Positions 27,001-35,388 of a stretch of 60,719 bases of DNA are shown here, piece by piece; position 1 is the first letter of the stretch, and each line of letters starts with the position of its first letter. The notes beneath the pieces were generated by a model. It had not been told where the DNA came from and did no database searches. It saw only the letters and a program-made list of their open reading frames with translations. Position numbers and translations under genes: made by a program. The stretch comes from Bacteroidales bacterium (GTDB lineage Bacteria; Bacteroidota; Bacteroidia; Bacteroidales; WCHB1-69): positions 1 to 60,719 of the forward strand of contig JAGAEQ010000005.1 of the NCBI GenBank assembly GCA_017613015.1. Reading direction: 5' to 3'.

Positions 27001-27456
27001 TTTGAAACTCACGGCGCGTTGGAAGCGGAAAGGGCGCATGTGCGCCATGCGTTTGTCGATGGCGGCAAGCAGCAGCTCCCGTCCGGGCTGCTCCATGGCA
27101 CTGAGGGAGTGCAGTTGCAAGGTGTTCAGCAGCTTGTCGTCGATTTCGGGGAAACTTTTCCCGATGAGGACGGCGGCCTCCTCGTAGCTCATGCGGCGCA
27201 GCCATCCCTTGAGCCGTGCGAACGGAATCAATACCATGCCCGCCAGCACGATGGCGTTCAGCAGCAGGAAACCGTAGAAAATCAGGGTGCGCACCAAGGT
27301 GTTGCTGTAGGCGTAGTATTCGAAAAGGGAAATGATCAGGAAAAGCGTCAGGAAAATGGCGGCAAAGAGGATGCCTCCGCGCAGCATCAGGTTTCCGTAA
27401 TGCTTGCGGATAAACAGCTCCAATTTCCCAATCAGTTCATTCTCGTTGGCTTTCAC
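24046..27456 (-). CDS. DUF4175-family large coiled-coil membrane protein
   Basis: An 1136-residue protein of a Bacteroidota family of unknown function. Visible: hydrophobic segments at about 27-45, 57-77 and 160-178 near the N-terminus; a beta-rich periplasmic-looking stretch (about 190-480); then roughly 600 residues dominated by Gln/Glu/Lys coiled coil (LKKKMVGQKDASWEDQKVL, QKRQQEMEEQYETVSEEI, and Gln-rich repeats). The tail (about 1000-1136) is low-complexity Gln/Arg. The layout suggests an inner-membrane anchor with a long rod. It is first in a two-gene unit with the BamA/TamA-like barrel, hinting that the rod spans to, or supports, that barrel; this is inference. Confidence 0.82.
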   Translation of the reverse strand: MKANENELIGKLELFIRKHYGNLMLRGGILFAAIFLTLFLIISLFEYYAYSNTLVRTLIFYGFLLLNAIVLAGMVLIPFARLKGWLRRMSYEEAAVLIGKSFPEIDDKLLNTLQLHSLSAMEQPGRELLLAAIDKRMAHMRPFRFQRAVSFKKSLSFLKYAAAPALITCLLLLWNAELFTGPTHRILHHHTPFVKPAPYGFVWLNPTDTVVQNSDLRLKVKVEGKETPEEAFAEVDGIRYRMEKLSPVDFEYELKNLRSDTRIRFCGEEARSPEHRIRVLPKPNLLHFSVHLHYPAYLHKIDETIDNNGNVTVPQGTRMEWHFRTAHADEVLMRLDNGLIRIPCADGKGSCRMSVHSDFSYTVSGRNRHLTNPDSLQYFISVIPDAYPEIRVESSKDSLYFDRFYFKGSIRDDYGFTRLQFVYFVTSGKDTVRKTMRTDLPFQTDVTAQNFYYYFDAQTLSLNLGESLHYCFEVWDNDGINGSKCSRSQQMEFRLPSPEEIKEQGEQVQNQTQKELSQTIKSNEDLLQRIDALKKKMVGQKDASWEDQKVLKDMLKQWQELRKEMEEAVEAQKRQQEMEEQYETVSEEILKKQEELQQRMDELFSDEMKQTLMELQRMMEKNIDKDKLNQALEKIRISTEELNKQLDQNLALFKRLAWEQKMEDALDQAEKLAEKQLELSKETAEKKSGTEELENRQKQLQEAFKQLEEDFEELRETDKSMEDPYLLPDTKDKAGEILQEMKQAGENLKKQQQKSASQHQQKAGEKIRQMRQQMEDSFRQSKQQAMAEDIQSVRKILKHIIQTSFQQEKLMKQLSRMNLQDPGVKEVLREQFLLRDNLRMIEDSISAVARRQQAVKPFIYKQIAKINDAQRQILAAIGQSQDPDPYTYYYSRNFNNAVTKQQYVMTALNDLALMLAESIDKMQKQQQQGSGKGKGSPSEGQQCTQGGSGGDKPSKDMKSLREMQEQLNKQLEEMRKQQNGVQTSPSGSKAGKQGSQSEQFARMAAQQEAIRRMTQEKISQLQKEGRTGEASNLQRALKSMEETEKDLVNKILNRETIERQREISTRMLQSERAEMQREKDKQRESRQGRDLQRTPPPDWIQQQQKQQRQTELYRTVPPQLRPFYKQKANQYFYRFE

Positions 27457-27493
27457 GTCCTTTCTGCTTTTTATGCAAATGTCGCAAAGAAAT

Positions 27494-27528
27494 GCAAAGT
27501 TACATGAAATCCGGACACGGATGCCAAA
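27494..27528 (-). promoter_or_regulatory. Promoter of the DUF4175-barrel operon
   Basis: On the minus strand a TAACTTTGC -7 box (27494-27502) is preceded by TTTG (27525-27528) with a 22-base spacer. The ATG at 27456 lies 38 bases downstream. Spacing and both boxes fit the Bacteroidota consensus reasonably. Confidence 0.6.
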
Positions 27529-27672
27529 CAGACGAATAAAAAATGACAGCGTTGGCGCAACACAAGATGTTTTTCCTGAAACAGGCGTGACCGCGCAAAA
27601 AAATCGTGAAAAGTGAACGGATACGCAAAAGGTAAATCACAAAAGCGTGTTGAAAAAAGAGCGTGGCCACCC

Positions 27673-27705
27673 TTGGGCGGATTGCGCAATAGAAAGTATT
27701 TTTGC
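27673..27705 (+). promoter_or_regulatory. Promoter of the TPR-barrel-recF operon
   Basis: TTG at 27673-27675, a 21-base spacer and TATTTTTGC at 27697-27705 match the -33/-7 pattern of Bacteroidota. ATG 27746 follows 41 bases later. Together with the minus-strand promoter at 27494-27528 it makes the gap 27457-27745 a divergent regulatory region. Confidence 0.6.
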
Positions 27706-27745
27706 AGGAATGTTGTTTATAATAGGTAAAAAACATCAGAAAAAC

Positions 27746-30700
27746 ATGCAGAACAGAAAAACAGGATTGATTAATGTTTTGTGTATGGGGCTGTTGCTTT
27801 GCATCGGAGGCGGCCTTTACGCACAGAAAACCCAAACCTTTGTGTCGCCCGACGCCGAATGGCGGATGGCTGGCGAACTCTTTGACATGCAACAGTATGG
27901 TGCGGCGAAAAACGCATACATGCAGCTTTTGCGTGCGGAAACGGATCTTCATAGCGCACAGCGGGAGGAGGCCCTTTTCCACGCCGCGATCTGCGCCTGC
28001 CGCCTTTACCACAAGGATGCCGACGCCCTTTGCCGGGAGTTCACAGATTTATACCGTGAGAGCATCCATTGCAGCGAAGTGTACTGGAACCTGGCCAACT
28101 ACCGTTTCAACAGCAACAGCTACGCCTTGGCGCTGCTTGCCTATGAGCAGGTGGACGATCACAGCCTGGATGAGGACAGCCGGTTGGAATACTGCTTCAA
28201 GAAAGGCTATTGCCATTTTTCGCGCGGCGGCTACGACGAGGCCAAGCCCCTGTTCGCCGAGGTGAAGGACAGCGAGAGCCGCTACAGCCGCAAGGCCCTG
28301 TTCTACTATTCCCACATCCTTTATTTGGAGCGCAACGCCCGTTCCGCCTTGGAGGGCTTCGAACGCCTGAAGGAGGAGGAGGGCTATTCCTCCATTGTGC
28401 CTTTTTACATCGCGCAGCTGCACTATTCCTTGGGCGAGTACGCCAAGGTGACGGACGAGGCGGAGGAGTTGCTGGCCAAAAGCACCGAGAAGCGCGTTCC
28501 GGAGATACACCGCATTGTGGCGCAGTCCCACTATTTCCTGGGCCACTACAAGGAAGCCATTCCCCACATGCAGGCCTATTTCTCCAAGGTGGAGATGGCC
28601 ACTTGCGGGGATTACTACTGCTTGGGCTACTGCTATTACATCGAAAAACGCTACGAGGATGCCATCTCCTGCCTGACCCGCGCCATCTGTCGCAACCAGG
28701 ACTCCCTGAACCAGCAGGTGTATTTCGTCATCGGGGACTGCTACCTGCAAACCGGAAAAAAAGAGTTTGCAGCTAACACCTTCTACGCCGCCTACGAGCT
28801 GAAAAAGGACCCCTACCTGACGGAGGACGCGCTCTACATCTACGCCCAATTGCAGTATGAGCTTTCGGCCAACCCTTTCTCCAACGCCATTTCCGCTTTT
28901 GAGAAATACATCAACGAATACCCGAAGGCGGCACGCCGCAGCGAGGCCGAGCAGCACCTTTCCGACATCTACATGACCACCCGCAACTATTCGGCGGCCA
29001 TCGCCTCTTTAGAGAAAATCACGCACCGCTCCGCCCGTTTGAACGAAGCCTACCAGCGCGTGCTTTGCTACAAGGGCATGGAGTGCTACAATGCCGGAAA
29101 ATACGCGGATGCACGCCGCTACTTCAAGCAGTCCATGGACAACAACTACCTTTCCGAAGTGTATTCCCAGTGCCTGTATTGGACCGGCGAATCCTATTAC
29201 CAGGAGGGGGATTTCGCCGCTGCGGGCGAGGCCTACAACCGCTTTTTCGCCTCCGAAGGGGCTTCCCGCACCCCGGAGTTCCTGCCCGCCTACTACAGCG
29301 CGGGTTACGCCCATTTCAAGCAAAGACAGTATGCGCATGCGCTCACCAAATTCCAGACCTATGAGAGCCGCAAGGGCTTCGGGGACAACCAGCAGCTGGC
29401 CTCCGACGTGTACAACCGCATCGGCGACTGCTGCTTCATGCTTTCCGACCTGAACAAGGCGCAGCAGTATTACGGCAAAACCGTCAGCATAGGCGTGTAC
29501 GATGTGGACTACGCGCTTTACCAGCGGGCGGAGTCTATGGGCGGCCTGTACAAATACGATGAGAAAATCGCCCTGATGGGGCAGCTGCGCGAACGCTACC
29601 CGGCTTCCGGCTACGCTTCGGACGCGCTGATGGAAATGGCCGACACCTACCTTTCCAAAGGCAGTTCCGACAAGGCGGCGGAACTGTATTCGGACTATGT
29701 GCAGCGTTACCCGCAGAACCAGCGCACCAAGGAGGTGCTGCTCAAACTGGGCCTGCTCTATTTCAATGCCGAGGACGATGAGAACGCCTTGCGCATCTTC
29801 AAGCGGATAGTGCAGGACTACCCCAAGACCAAGGAGTCGGCCACGGCCTTGAAGAACATCGAGAACATTTATTCCATTGCGGGCAATGTGGAGGAGTTTT
29901 TCGCTTACGTGCGCAACGTCTCCTACGCTAACATCACGCCGGAAACCCAAGATTCCATCACCTACCACTCCGCTGCCGACAAGTACTACAACAAGCAGTT
30001 CCCCGAGGCGGAAAAGGGCTTCAACGCCTATATCGAGAAATTTCCGGAAGGCGTGTTCGCCACCCATGCCCATTTTTATCTGGCGGAGTGCAAGATGCGT
30101 CGCTCCCACCTGAACGAGGCCCTGAGCGATTACGAATACGTGATTGCACATCCTTTGGACCAGTTTGAGGCCACCGCGCTGCTGAACGCTGCCGACATCC
30201 ACACCAAGAACAAGAACTACCGTTCCGCCATCGCCTGCTACCAGCGTTTGCAGCAGATGGACCTGCTGCCCTCCACCAAGGAGTCCACGGCTTTGGGGCT
30301 GATGCGGGCCTACGTGGCCGATTCCAACGCCAACAGTGCCATCATCATGGCCAAAACCCTGCTGGGCATGGACAAAATCTCCGCCGAAGTGCGGGAGGAG
30401 GCGCATGCGGTCATCGCCCGCTCCTCGGTTTCGCTGAAGGACTGGCAGCAGGCCGCCCGGGAGTTCGAGTGGCTTTCCCAGAACTCCAAGTCGGAATACG
30501 CCTCAGAGGCCCTGTACATGCTGGCCAACATGGAATATTTGCAAGGCAATCTGGACCAAGCGGAAAAGAAAGTGTTTGAAGTGTTGGTCAATATCGCTTA
30601 CGAATACTGGTCGGTGAAGAGCTACATCCTTTTGGGGGACATCTACGCCGAAAAGGGGAACACCTTCCAGGCCAAGCACACCTACCTCAGCATCATTGAC

Positions 30701-30844
30701 AATTACGACGGGGAGGAGCTGCGCACCCTGGCTTTGAACAAGTACAATTCCCTGCTGGCCCAGGAGGAGGCCGCCGGAAAGCAGCGGCAGCAGTTGCAGG
30801 AGGATTTGGACAAACAGAACAATAATATAGAATTAGGCAATTAG
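27746..30844 (+). CDS. Large exported tetratricopeptide-repeat protein
   Basis: A 1032-residue protein with an N-terminal signal peptide (TGLINVLCMGLLLCIGGGLYAQ) and then almost entirely helical repeats; many 34-residue TPR-like units are evident (for example EALYMLANMEYLQGNLDQAEKKV, ALMEMADTYLSKGSSDKAAELY). No enzymatic motif. Large TPR solenoids of this type in Bacteroidota bind partner proteins at the periplasmic side of the outer membrane. The gene ends 11 bases before the barrel gene, so I infer that the TPR protein and the barrel work together. ATG 27746 is chosen because it starts the signal peptide; an in-frame upstream start at 27647 overlaps the promoter. Confidence 0.85.
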   Translation: MQNRKTGLINVLCMGLLLCIGGGLYAQKTQTFVSPDAEWRMAGELFDMQQYGAAKNAYMQLLRAETDLHSAQREEALFHAAICACRLYHKDADALCREFTDLYRESIHCSEVYWNLANYRFNSNSYALALLAYEQVDDHSLDEDSRLEYCFKKGYCHFSRGGYDEAKPLFAEVKDSESRYSRKALFYYSHILYLERNARSALEGFERLKEEEGYSSIVPFYIAQLHYSLGEYAKVTDEAEELLAKSTEKRVPEIHRIVAQSHYFLGHYKEAIPHMQAYFSKVEMATCGDYYCLGYCYYIEKRYEDAISCLTRAICRNQDSLNQQVYFVIGDCYLQTGKKEFAANTFYAAYELKKDPYLTEDALYIYAQLQYELSANPFSNAISAFEKYINEYPKAARRSEAEQHLSDIYMTTRNYSAAIASLEKITHRSARLNEAYQRVLCYKGMECYNAGKYADARRYFKQSMDNNYLSEVYSQCLYWTGESYYQEGDFAAAGEAYNRFFASEGASRTPEFLPAYYSAGYAHFKQRQYAHALTKFQTYESRKGFGDNQQLASDVYNRIGDCCFMLSDLNKAQQYYGKTVSIGVYDVDYALYQRAESMGGLYKYDEKIALMGQLRERYPASGYASDALMEMADTYLSKGSSDKAAELYSDYVQRYPQNQRTKEVLLKLGLLYFNAEDDENALRIFKRIVQDYPKTKESATALKNIENIYSIAGNVEEFFAYVRNVSYANITPETQDSITYHSAADKYYNKQFPEAEKGFNAYIEKFPEGVFATHAHFYLAECKMRRSHLNEALSDYEYVIAHPLDQFEATALLNAADIHTKNKNYRSAIACYQRLQQMDLLPSTKESTALGLMRAYVADSNANSAIIMAKTLLGMDKISAEVREEAHAVIARSSVSLKDWQQAAREFEWLSQNSKSEYASEALYMLANMEYLQGNLDQAEKKVFEVLVNIAYEYWSVKSYILLGDIYAEKGNTFQAKHTYLSIIDNYDGEELRTLALNKYNSLLAQEEAAGKQRQQLQEDLDKQNNNIELGN

Positions 30845-30855
30845 AACATAGAAAA

Positions 30856-32589
30856 ATGAAAAAACACCGCGTTATGCACAGAGCTTTCGGCACCGGTCTC
30901 TGCCTGCTTTGCCTTTTGGCGGCGGCTGAAGTATCCGGACAGTCCCAGTACGACGTTGTCGTGAAATCGGCTTTCAGTCCGGTGATTCAGGATGCCCAGA
31001 AAAAACTGACCTTCCCCGCCCGGATTTCGGACTCCGTGGCACCCCGTCCGACAATGGACTATTCCTTGCAGGTGCGTCCCTACAAGACCCGTTTCGAGCC
31101 GGACCCCATCATCGCGCCCCGCGTGGGGAAAGACAAAATCTCCCGCCTGTACAGGCATTCGGTCAAGGCCGGATTCGGCTACCTGCAACCCCTGTTGGCG
31201 TATGACTTCAATTCCCTGCGCTCCACGCACCAGGCCTTCGGGGCGCATGTGTACAGCCACGCCTCCTTCGACCAAGTGAAGGATTGCGCGCCCTCCAGCT
31301 ATGCGGAAAACACCGTGGCCCTGTATGCGGAGCAGTACCGCCCCCATTTCGTGCTGCGGGAGGAGGCCTCCTATGCCTTCGACTGGTTCCATTGCTACGG
31401 CTATCCCGCCGATTCCCTGAAAAAGCGTTTCGGCTGGTCGCAGTCCGCTTCCGACAACGTTCGTTCCTACCACAGGGCGCATGCCGGCATGATGGCCTAC
31501 ACGCCCGCGACAAAAAAGAATGTCTCGTGGCAGCAGCGTTACGCCGGGAGCTACGACCTGCTCTATGACAATTACCATTCCGTCGAGCACCAGCTGTATG
31601 CCGAGGCCGGACTGGACAAACGCCTGATGGTCTCCCGGGTGGACATGCTGCGTGTGGGCGGTGTGTTCACCATGCAGTACGGGCACAACGACTGGCGCCT
31701 TTCCTCCCGTCAAGCCGACTCCTGGGTGTTTAACCTGCATCCGCGCATGCAATGGGAGGAGGGCAACCTGAAACTGGACGCCGGTGCGGCTCTTTCCGTC
31801 GGTTTGCTCAACAGTGAATCCTCGGTGGCGCTTTTCCCCAAGGTGAACGCCACCTGGAACCTTGTGCCCGGGGTGCTGGCTTTCTACGCCGGCGCGGACG
31901 GGGAGATGGACAAGGATTCCTATCAGGCGATTTCCTTGGAAAACCCCTTCCTGATTCCGGAGCTTGATTTGGGCATCGACCGCATCTACCGCTTGTATGT
32001 GGGCACCAAGACCAACCTTTCCCAGCGGCTTGCCTTTGGGGCCAGAATCGGCTGGGAGAATCATACGGAGCTGGACTATTTCATGCCGGACACTTCCGTG
32101 ACGGCTTGGGTGGACACCAACCGCATCCGCCTCTACCATCAGTTTGACTTCAAGGACGCCGCAGCCTCTTTGGCCGCCCTGCATGTGGACGCCGCCTACC
32201 GCTACAAGGAGCTGTTCTCCATCAAGGTGGATTTCGACTATTACAGCTATATGACTGCCGACACCGTGACCCTGTACTACCGTCCGCAGTATGTGCTGGG
32301 CATTTCCGCCGACTATTCCTTGAAGCAGAAAGTGAACATCGGCTTGAGTGCCGTGTGGAAGGATGAAATGTACACGCCCGTTTTCGAGGACGGGAAAGTG
32401 GTCGGCAAGGAGGAGCTTCCGCTCTGGTTTGATCTGAGCCTGAACGCCGAATACCTCTGGAGCAACCGTTTGCGCTTCTTTGTGGATTTGAACAACCTTT
32501 TGGGCCGGAGCAATCCCATGTACGCCTATTATCGCACCGAACGTTTCAACTGCCTGTTCGGCCTGAAATACATTTTCGGCGGGGAATAG
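30856..32589 (+). CDS. TonB-receptor-like outer-membrane beta-barrel without plug domain
   Basis: The 577-residue precursor has a signal peptide (LCLLCLLAAAEVSGQ), a short conserved-looking N-terminal linker (YDVVVKSAFSPVIQDAQKKLTFPARISD) and then a long run of alternating aromatic/polar strands ending FNCLFGLKYIFGG, typical of an outer-membrane barrel. No TonB-receptor plug motif is seen. The linker resembles those of Bacteroidota plugless receptor-like proteins that are encoded next to TPR genes. Function unknown; a partner of the upstream TPR protein is likely. recF begins right after its stop (ATG 32591). Confidence 0.78.
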   Translation: MKKHRVMHRAFGTGLCLLCLLAAAEVSGQSQYDVVVKSAFSPVIQDAQKKLTFPARISDSVAPRPTMDYSLQVRPYKTRFEPDPIIAPRVGKDKISRLYRHSVKAGFGYLQPLLAYDFNSLRSTHQAFGAHVYSHASFDQVKDCAPSSYAENTVALYAEQYRPHFVLREEASYAFDWFHCYGYPADSLKKRFGWSQSASDNVRSYHRAHAGMMAYTPATKKNVSWQQRYAGSYDLLYDNYHSVEHQLYAEAGLDKRLMVSRVDMLRVGGVFTMQYGHNDWRLSSRQADSWVFNLHPRMQWEEGNLKLDAGAALSVGLLNSESSVALFPKVNATWNLVPGVLAFYAGADGEMDKDSYQAISLENPFLIPELDLGIDRIYRLYVGTKTNLSQRLAFGARIGWENHTELDYFMPDTSVTAWVDTNRIRLYHQFDFKDAAASLAALHVDAAYRYKELFSIKVDFDYYSYMTADTVTLYYRPQYVLGISADYSLKQKVNIGLSAVWKDEMYTPVFEDGKVVGKEELPLWFDLSLNAEYLWSNRLRFFVDLNNLLGRSNPMYAYYRTERFNCLFGLKYIFGGE

Positions 32590-32590
32590 C

Positions 32591-33673
32591 ATGTACGTAA
32601 AGGAAATACGTCTCATCAACTTCAAGAACTACGAGGAGGGGCGTTTCAGTTTTCTCCCGGGTTTGAACGCCGTCAGCGGAAAAAACGGCATCGGCAAGAC
32701 CAATTTGCTGGACGCGGTGCATTACCTGTCCATGTGCAAAAGCTATTATACCGCCACCGACCAGCAGAATATCCGCCACGGCGCCGATTTTTTCGCCATC
32801 CACGCGGTGGTGGCGGAGGAAGGCGGGGAGGAGGCGAAACTGTCGTGCATACAGCAGCGAAATGCGCACAAAGTATTTAAAATAAATCAAAAAGAATACG
32901 AACGCCTTTCTGATCACATCGGGCGTTTCCCCTCGGTGATGATTTCCCCTTACGACCAGGATTACATTCAGGGCGGGAGCGAGGCGCGGCGGCGTTATTT
33001 CGACAGCGTGATTTCCCAGTACGACCGCAGCTACTTGGAGGCACTGGTGCAGTACAACAAGGTGCTTTTGCAGCGCAACGCCCTGTTGAAGCAGGCCTAC
33101 GAGCGTTCCTCCCTGCGTGCGGAGGATTTCGAGGTCTGGGACGACCGCTTGGTGCTGTTCGGCGAACGTGTCCATGCCGTGCGCGTCCGCTTTTTGGAGG
33201 AGTTTCTGCCGGTTTTCACCCGTTATTTCCAGCAAATCGCCGATGAGGGCGAAACGGCGGACATCCGCTACGAAAGCACGCTGAACGAGCAGCCGATGGC
33301 AGCCTCCCTGCGGGAATCCATGCAGCGGGACTACTATGCCGGACACACATCGTGCGGCATCCACAAGGACGATTTCCTGTTTTTGTGCAATACTTATCCG
33401 GTCAAAAAATACTGTTCCCAAGGGCAGCGGAAAACCTTCCTGATTGCCCTGAAACTGGCTCAGTTCGAGTATATACAGAAGGTGAAGCAAATGAAGCCGC
33501 TGCTACTGTTGGACGATGTTTTCGACCGCCTGGATCACCGCCGGGTGCAATGCTTGACCCAATTGGTGGCGCAGGAACAGTTCGGGCAGGTCTTTCTGAC
33601 GGACACGCATGCGGAACGCCTGGAGGCAGTCTGTGCCGCCACCGGCCTTCCGTGCAGCTATTTGCATTTATAG
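32591..33673 (+). CDS. recF: DNA replication and repair protein RecF
   Basis: SMC-like ATPase that loads RecA at gaps with RecO and RecR. The 360-residue protein has the N-terminal INFKNYEEG..FLPGLNAVSGKNGIGKTNLLDAVHYLS block with Walker A at about residues 30-38, HRFxxxDVFIDGAL-type interior elements, and a C-terminal signature/Walker B block (YCSQGQRKTFLIALKLAQ then PLLLLDDVFDRLD). The full set is present. It starts 1 base after the barrel stop, an unusual operon partner, since recF commonly sits near dnaA or gyrB. It converges on the GH123-like gene, whose stop is 2 bases away. Confidence 0.95.
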   Translation: MYVKEIRLINFKNYEEGRFSFLPGLNAVSGKNGIGKTNLLDAVHYLSMCKSYYTATDQQNIRHGADFFAIHAVVAEEGGEEAKLSCIQQRNAHKVFKINQKEYERLSDHIGRFPSVMISPYDQDYIQGGSEARRRYFDSVISQYDRSYLEALVQYNKVLLQRNALLKQAYERSSLRAEDFEVWDDRLVLFGERVHAVRVRFLEEFLPVFTRYFQQIADEGETADIRYESTLNEQPMAASLRESMQRDYYAGHTSCGIHKDDFLFLCNTYPVKKYCSQGQRKTFLIALKLAQFEYIQKVKQMKPLLLLDDVFDRLDHRRVQCLTQLVAQEQFGQVFLTDTHAERLEAVCAATGLPCSYLHL

Positions 33674-33675
33674 CC

Positions 33676-35376
33676 TTATTCCATCTTCCGCAGCCCGGCT
33701 TCCAGTCGGCGGACGGCCGCAGCCGCGTTGGTGCGGGGGTCGTAGGTAATGTGCCGGAAGGGGGCGAGCAGTGCCTGTAGCTTTTTCGCTTGCGCCGGGT
33801 TTGCGTTCTCCATCAACATCCGGATTTTCTCAAAGTCTTGAATGCCTTGCACTAAACGTTCGAAACGCAAACTGCTTCCGGTCGGGTAGACTAAATAGCA
33901 GTCGCCGCCGTACCATTTGCGGAAGCGGCTGTCGGTGCACGGGTTCTTCACCCAGCTGTTGTAGGCCCAGCGGAGGTATCCGTCAAAACCCAGGGCGGCG
34001 GCGTGGATGCCGAGCCATGTGGCTTCCGCAGGCGGGGAAAAGGTGAAAGTGTTGGGCCGGTCCGGTGCGCAGCAGGTGTAGAAGGTGGTGCGCAGTCGGC
34101 TGTTGCGACGGGTGTCCACCACTTGCGCCGGAATGCCCGCGTGGTCGTAAATCAGGCTGATGTCGTACATCAGCGGCACCAGTTTCTCTATTTCCGGAGA
34201 ATAGTTGACCGCTCCTTTGACACGGAAGCCCGGGTCCGCCCGACGGACAATCTCAAAAGCGGCACGGAACTGGTCCATGGGACGTTCGTCCATGGCGATG
34301 CAGGTGCGCTCAAACCATCCCTTGGTTTTCAGGTGTTTGGCGAAATCGGTCAGAAAGGGAAGGATGTAGTCCTCGTAGGCTTTTTCGCCAGGCTTGCAGG
34401 CGATGTGCTTCAAGGTGCCGCTGGCCATGTCGAGGTATTCGAAAGTGTATCCCCAAGGGACAATGGTATAGCAGTCAATCTGTTCGGTGACGCCGCAGGA
34501 GAACATGAACTCCACCCAGCGGTCAAATACCTGGTAGTTGTAGCTCCAGCTTCCGTCGATGTTTTTCATTTTCAACACCATGCTTTCAAAAGGATCTTCG
34601 GTCTGGCTGTTCCACGGATGCTGCATGATGCTGGTGGTGATGACTTTGCCACCGGCTTCCGCGTAAGCTTCCATGAGGGGGCGCAGGCGCTGGAAATGCT
34701 CCTCGCTCCACAAGGGGACATCGAAATATCTCGCCACGGCGTAAGGATTTTGCCACAAATCCAGGTGAAATTTCCAGTCTTTGGGTTCCGGAAGGCTGCG
34801 TTGGCTGACAATCAGGGTGTAGCTGAGCTCCTGCACGCCTCCGGCATAGGAGACGCGGATGCTTCCCTGGTACTTGCCCGCTGCGGCGTCGCGGGGCACG
34901 CGGACGGAAAGCCACAAGGGGCGCACACTGTGTCCGGCAACCTTGCATTGGGGTTCAGGGTCTAAGCGGTCCGCCATCAGAAAGGAGTCGTTGCGGTTGC
35001 CGTAATGGTCTGTCATGACGTAGTGCACAAAACTTGGCTGCACACACGCCGCCGGGATGCGTTGGCTACCGCAGCGCAAGTCGCTGGCTTCTACGGAAAT
35101 CTGCATGTCTTCCGGTGCGACGAACACCGCCTGTACGCTCACCCTTTCGCCCTTCCAGGCGTACAGAACGGGTGCCTTTTCGGCGGAAGGCACCTGATGC
35201 CGCGCATAGCGCACGTCTGTGGAACCCCAGACAAACAATGGTTTGCGGATGTTGTTCCAGGCTTCTTGCGGGCCGGGTTTGGGGTCCGGCAATTCGTTCA
35301 AATCAGGTTGCGCCCCGACGGGAGACAGCAGGTTTTGCAGGAAAAAAAAGCTTAAAAGCAATAAAAATCTCTTCAT
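33676..35376 (-). CDS. GH123-like glycoside hydrolase (DUF4091 domain)
   Basis: Exported protein of 566 residues, signal peptide MKRFLLLLSFFFLQNLLSPVGAQ. An N-terminal beta-sandwich (about 45-220) is followed by a TIM-barrel-like domain of the DUF4091/GH123 class. The adjacent acidic pair D363-E364 in IAMDERPMD corresponds to the Asp-Glu dyad used by GH123 N-acetyl-beta-galactosaminidases, so activity on N-acetylhexosaminide glycans is predicted; related Bacteroidota enzymes act on glycosphingolipids. No SusC/SusD pair or regulator of a polysaccharide-utilisation locus adjoins it. GH123 assignment is good, the substrate is inferred from the family. Confidence 0.72.
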   Translation of the reverse strand: MKRFLLLLSFFFLQNLLSPVGAQPDLNELPDPKPGPQEAWNNIRKPLFVWGSTDVRYARHQVPSAEKAPVLYAWKGERVSVQAVFVAPEDMQISVEASDLRCGSQRIPAACVQPSFVHYVMTDHYGNRNDSFLMADRLDPEPQCKVAGHSVRPLWLSVRVPRDAAAGKYQGSIRVSYAGGVQELSYTLIVSQRSLPEPKDWKFHLDLWQNPYAVARYFDVPLWSEEHFQRLRPLMEAYAEAGGKVITTSIMQHPWNSQTEDPFESMVLKMKNIDGSWSYNYQVFDRWVEFMFSCGVTEQIDCYTIVPWGYTFEYLDMASGTLKHIACKPGEKAYEDYILPFLTDFAKHLKTKGWFERTCIAMDERPMDQFRAAFEIVRRADPGFRVKGAVNYSPEIEKLVPLMYDISLIYDHAGIPAQVVDTRRNSRLRTTFYTCCAPDRPNTFTFSPPAEATWLGIHAAALGFDGYLRWAYNSWVKNPCTDSRFRKWYGGDCYLVYPTGSSLRFERLVQGIQDFEKIRMLMENANPAQAKKLQALLAPFRHITYDPRTNAAAAVRRLEAGLRKME

Positions 35377-35388
35377 GGTATGTGGTGA

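Noticed and set aside
25903..27507. Plus-strand open frame of 534 codons opposite the DUF4175 gene
   Set aside because: Low-complexity Val/His/Gln composition typical of the complement of a coiled-coil gene; no signal or domain.
30841..32625. Minus-strand open frame of 594 codons opposite the barrel gene
   Set aside because: Covers exactly a gene with signal peptide and barrel features; the shadow has neither.
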